From: Symbiodinium natans
Taxonomy: Eukaryota; Sar; Dinophyceae; Suessiales; Symbiodiniaceae
Direction of reading: 5' to 3'
Length of the DNA: 37,820 bases
Assembly: GCA_905221605.1 (NCBI GenBank)
Contig: CAJNDS010000631.1
Span: 1-37,820 of the forward strand
The notes below the pieces were generated by a model. The model made no database searches and had not been told where the DNA came from. It saw only the letters and a program-made list of their open reading frames with translations. A program made the translations under genes and the position numbers. The first letter of the stretch is position 1. Each line of letters begins with the position of its first letter. Shown here one piece after another: positions 36,645 through 37,820 of the stretch.

Positions 36645-37820
36645 AAAAAGAAACGGCGGTTGTGGTTGTATCATGCTGTGTCATACCAAGGTGGTGTGGG
36701 ACGTTTTGAGGACAATGGAGGATGCGTTGTTTGTCAAGCTGGCAAATATGCAGACACAGTTGGGGCGTTGACTTGTGATGAATGTCCAGCCGGCACATAT
36801 CTGGCAGATGATGGCCTGGAATGGCGGTTGCATACCCATGAAGCGGTGTGTTCGCCATGCCCTGTGGGAAGAGCTTCGAATGTTACCGGGGCAGCTCGTT
36901 GCAACAAATGTAAACCAGGCAAGTTCGCAGATTCGCTCGGGAACACAAACTGTTCAAAGTGTGAATCCGGAGTTTCTACCATGGAGGGTGCAATTCAATG
37001 TGATGCGTGCTCACAAGGTGAAGGCCCCAATGCCAAGCATGATGCTTGCGAGCCCTGCGCTGCCGGTCGTTACGGCACCACAGGTGTTTGTGACCTGTGT
37101 GCTGCGGGGAAAATCTCCGGCGATTCAATGATGGGAGGTTATGGCCCCGGCCCCGGCTATGGCGGCTATGGCAGCTATGGCGCCAATGGCAGTGAAGCTG
37201 ATGATGGCGGCGGAGAAGGTGGTGGTGCTGCTGCTGGTGGAGCCACTAGTTGTCAGGATTGCTGGCCAGGAACTTATTCCAGCGCGGACCGTACAGGGTG
37301 TCTCCAATGCCCTTCGGGGAAATATTCTGCATCCGCGGCATCCAGCTGCAGTGAGTGCAAAAGGGGGAGAGAGCCGCTGTACGGAACGGAGTGCAGCAAG
37401 TGTGCGGCAGGCCGCTACTCTTTAGCCGGAGATGCGAATTGCACGGTGTGCCCTGGAGGCACTTATTCGGCGGAAGAAAGTTACCAATGCACCCAGTGTG
37501 ATCTGGGAAAATTTTCTTACAGCGAATCCATGGAATGTTTTTACTGCTGGGATGGATGGATTGCAAATTCTGGGCAGAACGATTGCGAACCTTGTGCTGC
37601 TGGAACGTACAAAGCAGCGGAAAGTGACTCTTCGTGCACCAGCTGCGCTGATGGTGAGATTTCCGAAGCAGGTATGTCATGTCAGAAGTGTCCACCTGGC
37701 ACATATGCGAACTCCAATCACACAGATTGCGAAGCGTGTCCAACAGGAACAGTCACCACCGATTATGGTAAATCGGAGTGTGCGGCCTGCGCAACTGGGA
37801 CAGTGGCAGCGAACTCTCAA
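36645..37820 (+). CDS. Cys-rich ephrin-receptor-like (GCC2/GCC3-type) repeat protein, partial
   Basis: The frame is open from just after a TAA at 36642-36644 to the window end, 392 codons with no stop and no early Met. The coding exon probably begins after a splice acceptor near 36690 (ACCAAG). It holds about 20 C-x2-C pairs in units of roughly 15-25 residues, such as CPAGTYLADDG, CKPGKFADSLGNTNC and CAAGTYKAAESD. This is the C-x2-C-x2-G-x-Y pattern of the ephrin-receptor-like/GCC2_GCC3 family of extracellular Cys-rich repeats. A Gly/Tyr-rich insert (GGYGPGPGYGGYGSYG) and Gly-rich linker divide the first eight pairs from the rest. Sequons NVT, NCT and NHT suggest a secreted or surface location. 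Both ends of the protein are missing. Confidence 0.85.

Noticed and set aside
1-37820. tRNA, rRNA or snRNA genes
   Set aside because: I saw no cloverleaf with A/B boxes and no rRNA core; the CCA-like sequences at 13579 and 21062 are primer binding sites.

Overview
The window looks like nuclear DNA from a dinoflagellate, probably of the Symbiodiniaceae/Suessiales type. The reasons are: Ty1/copia gag-pol genes of the K/G-rich zinc-knuckle type I associate with these algae, non-LTR retrotransposon relics with a C-terminal restriction-like endonuclease (RLE) region, relics of the dinoflagellate spliced leader (DinoSL), strong GC3 in one host-like exon, and abundant tandem repeats. The organism call is an inference from families remembered, not from a search. 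There is no bacterial-style operon, rRNA, tRNA or CRISPR.

Layout. 1-915: a 55-bp minisatellite with a four-unit higher-order period. 916-4440: pyrimidine-rich tandem units of about 0.9 kb. 4490-6200: C-tracts, a 450-bp foldback, about 95-bp repeats and a CTTT/CT microsatellite. 6216-21283: two Ty1/copia-type LTR retrotransposons in tandem on the minus strand. 22.9-25.0 kb: hairpin and RLE-LINE relics. 25.3 kb: a long hairpin. 26.4-29.25 kb: a decayed copia pol of a second family, split by a 243-bp TA-flanked MITE. 29.3-29.83 kb: an unidentified, host-like 3' exon. 30.0-35.4 kb: fragments of several RLE-LINEs, one carrying a (CTG)24 run inside its reverse transcriptase. 35.5-35.8 kb: a 7-bp satellite and a train of DinoSL-like relics. 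36.65 kb to the end: the start of a Cys-rich ephrin-receptor-like repeat protein that runs off the window.

The most interesting part is the copia pair. Element 2 (13909-21283) is bounded by 195/197-bp LTRs that differ only by a 2-bp indel. It has a 5-bp CTTAA duplication, a primer binding site matching a CCA-ended tRNA, and a polypurine motif abutting the 3' LTR. Its gag-protease-integrase frame runs straight into RNase H because about 1.5 kb, including the whole reverse transcriptase, is missing in frame. Element 1 (6216-13803) keeps the reverse transcriptase but has two frameshifts and no visible 3' LTR. Both elements carry a further ORF downstream of pol, in the position where some retroelements carry env (397 aa and 249 aa). 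The two products look distantly related to each other and I recognise no known domain in either. Across both elements, LTRs and non-coding parts included, the tetranucleotide ATTG on the sense strand (CAAT on +) is strongly and strand-specifically enriched, and the bias stops at the element edges. The third ORF plus this sense-strand motif is my best candidate for something undescribed.
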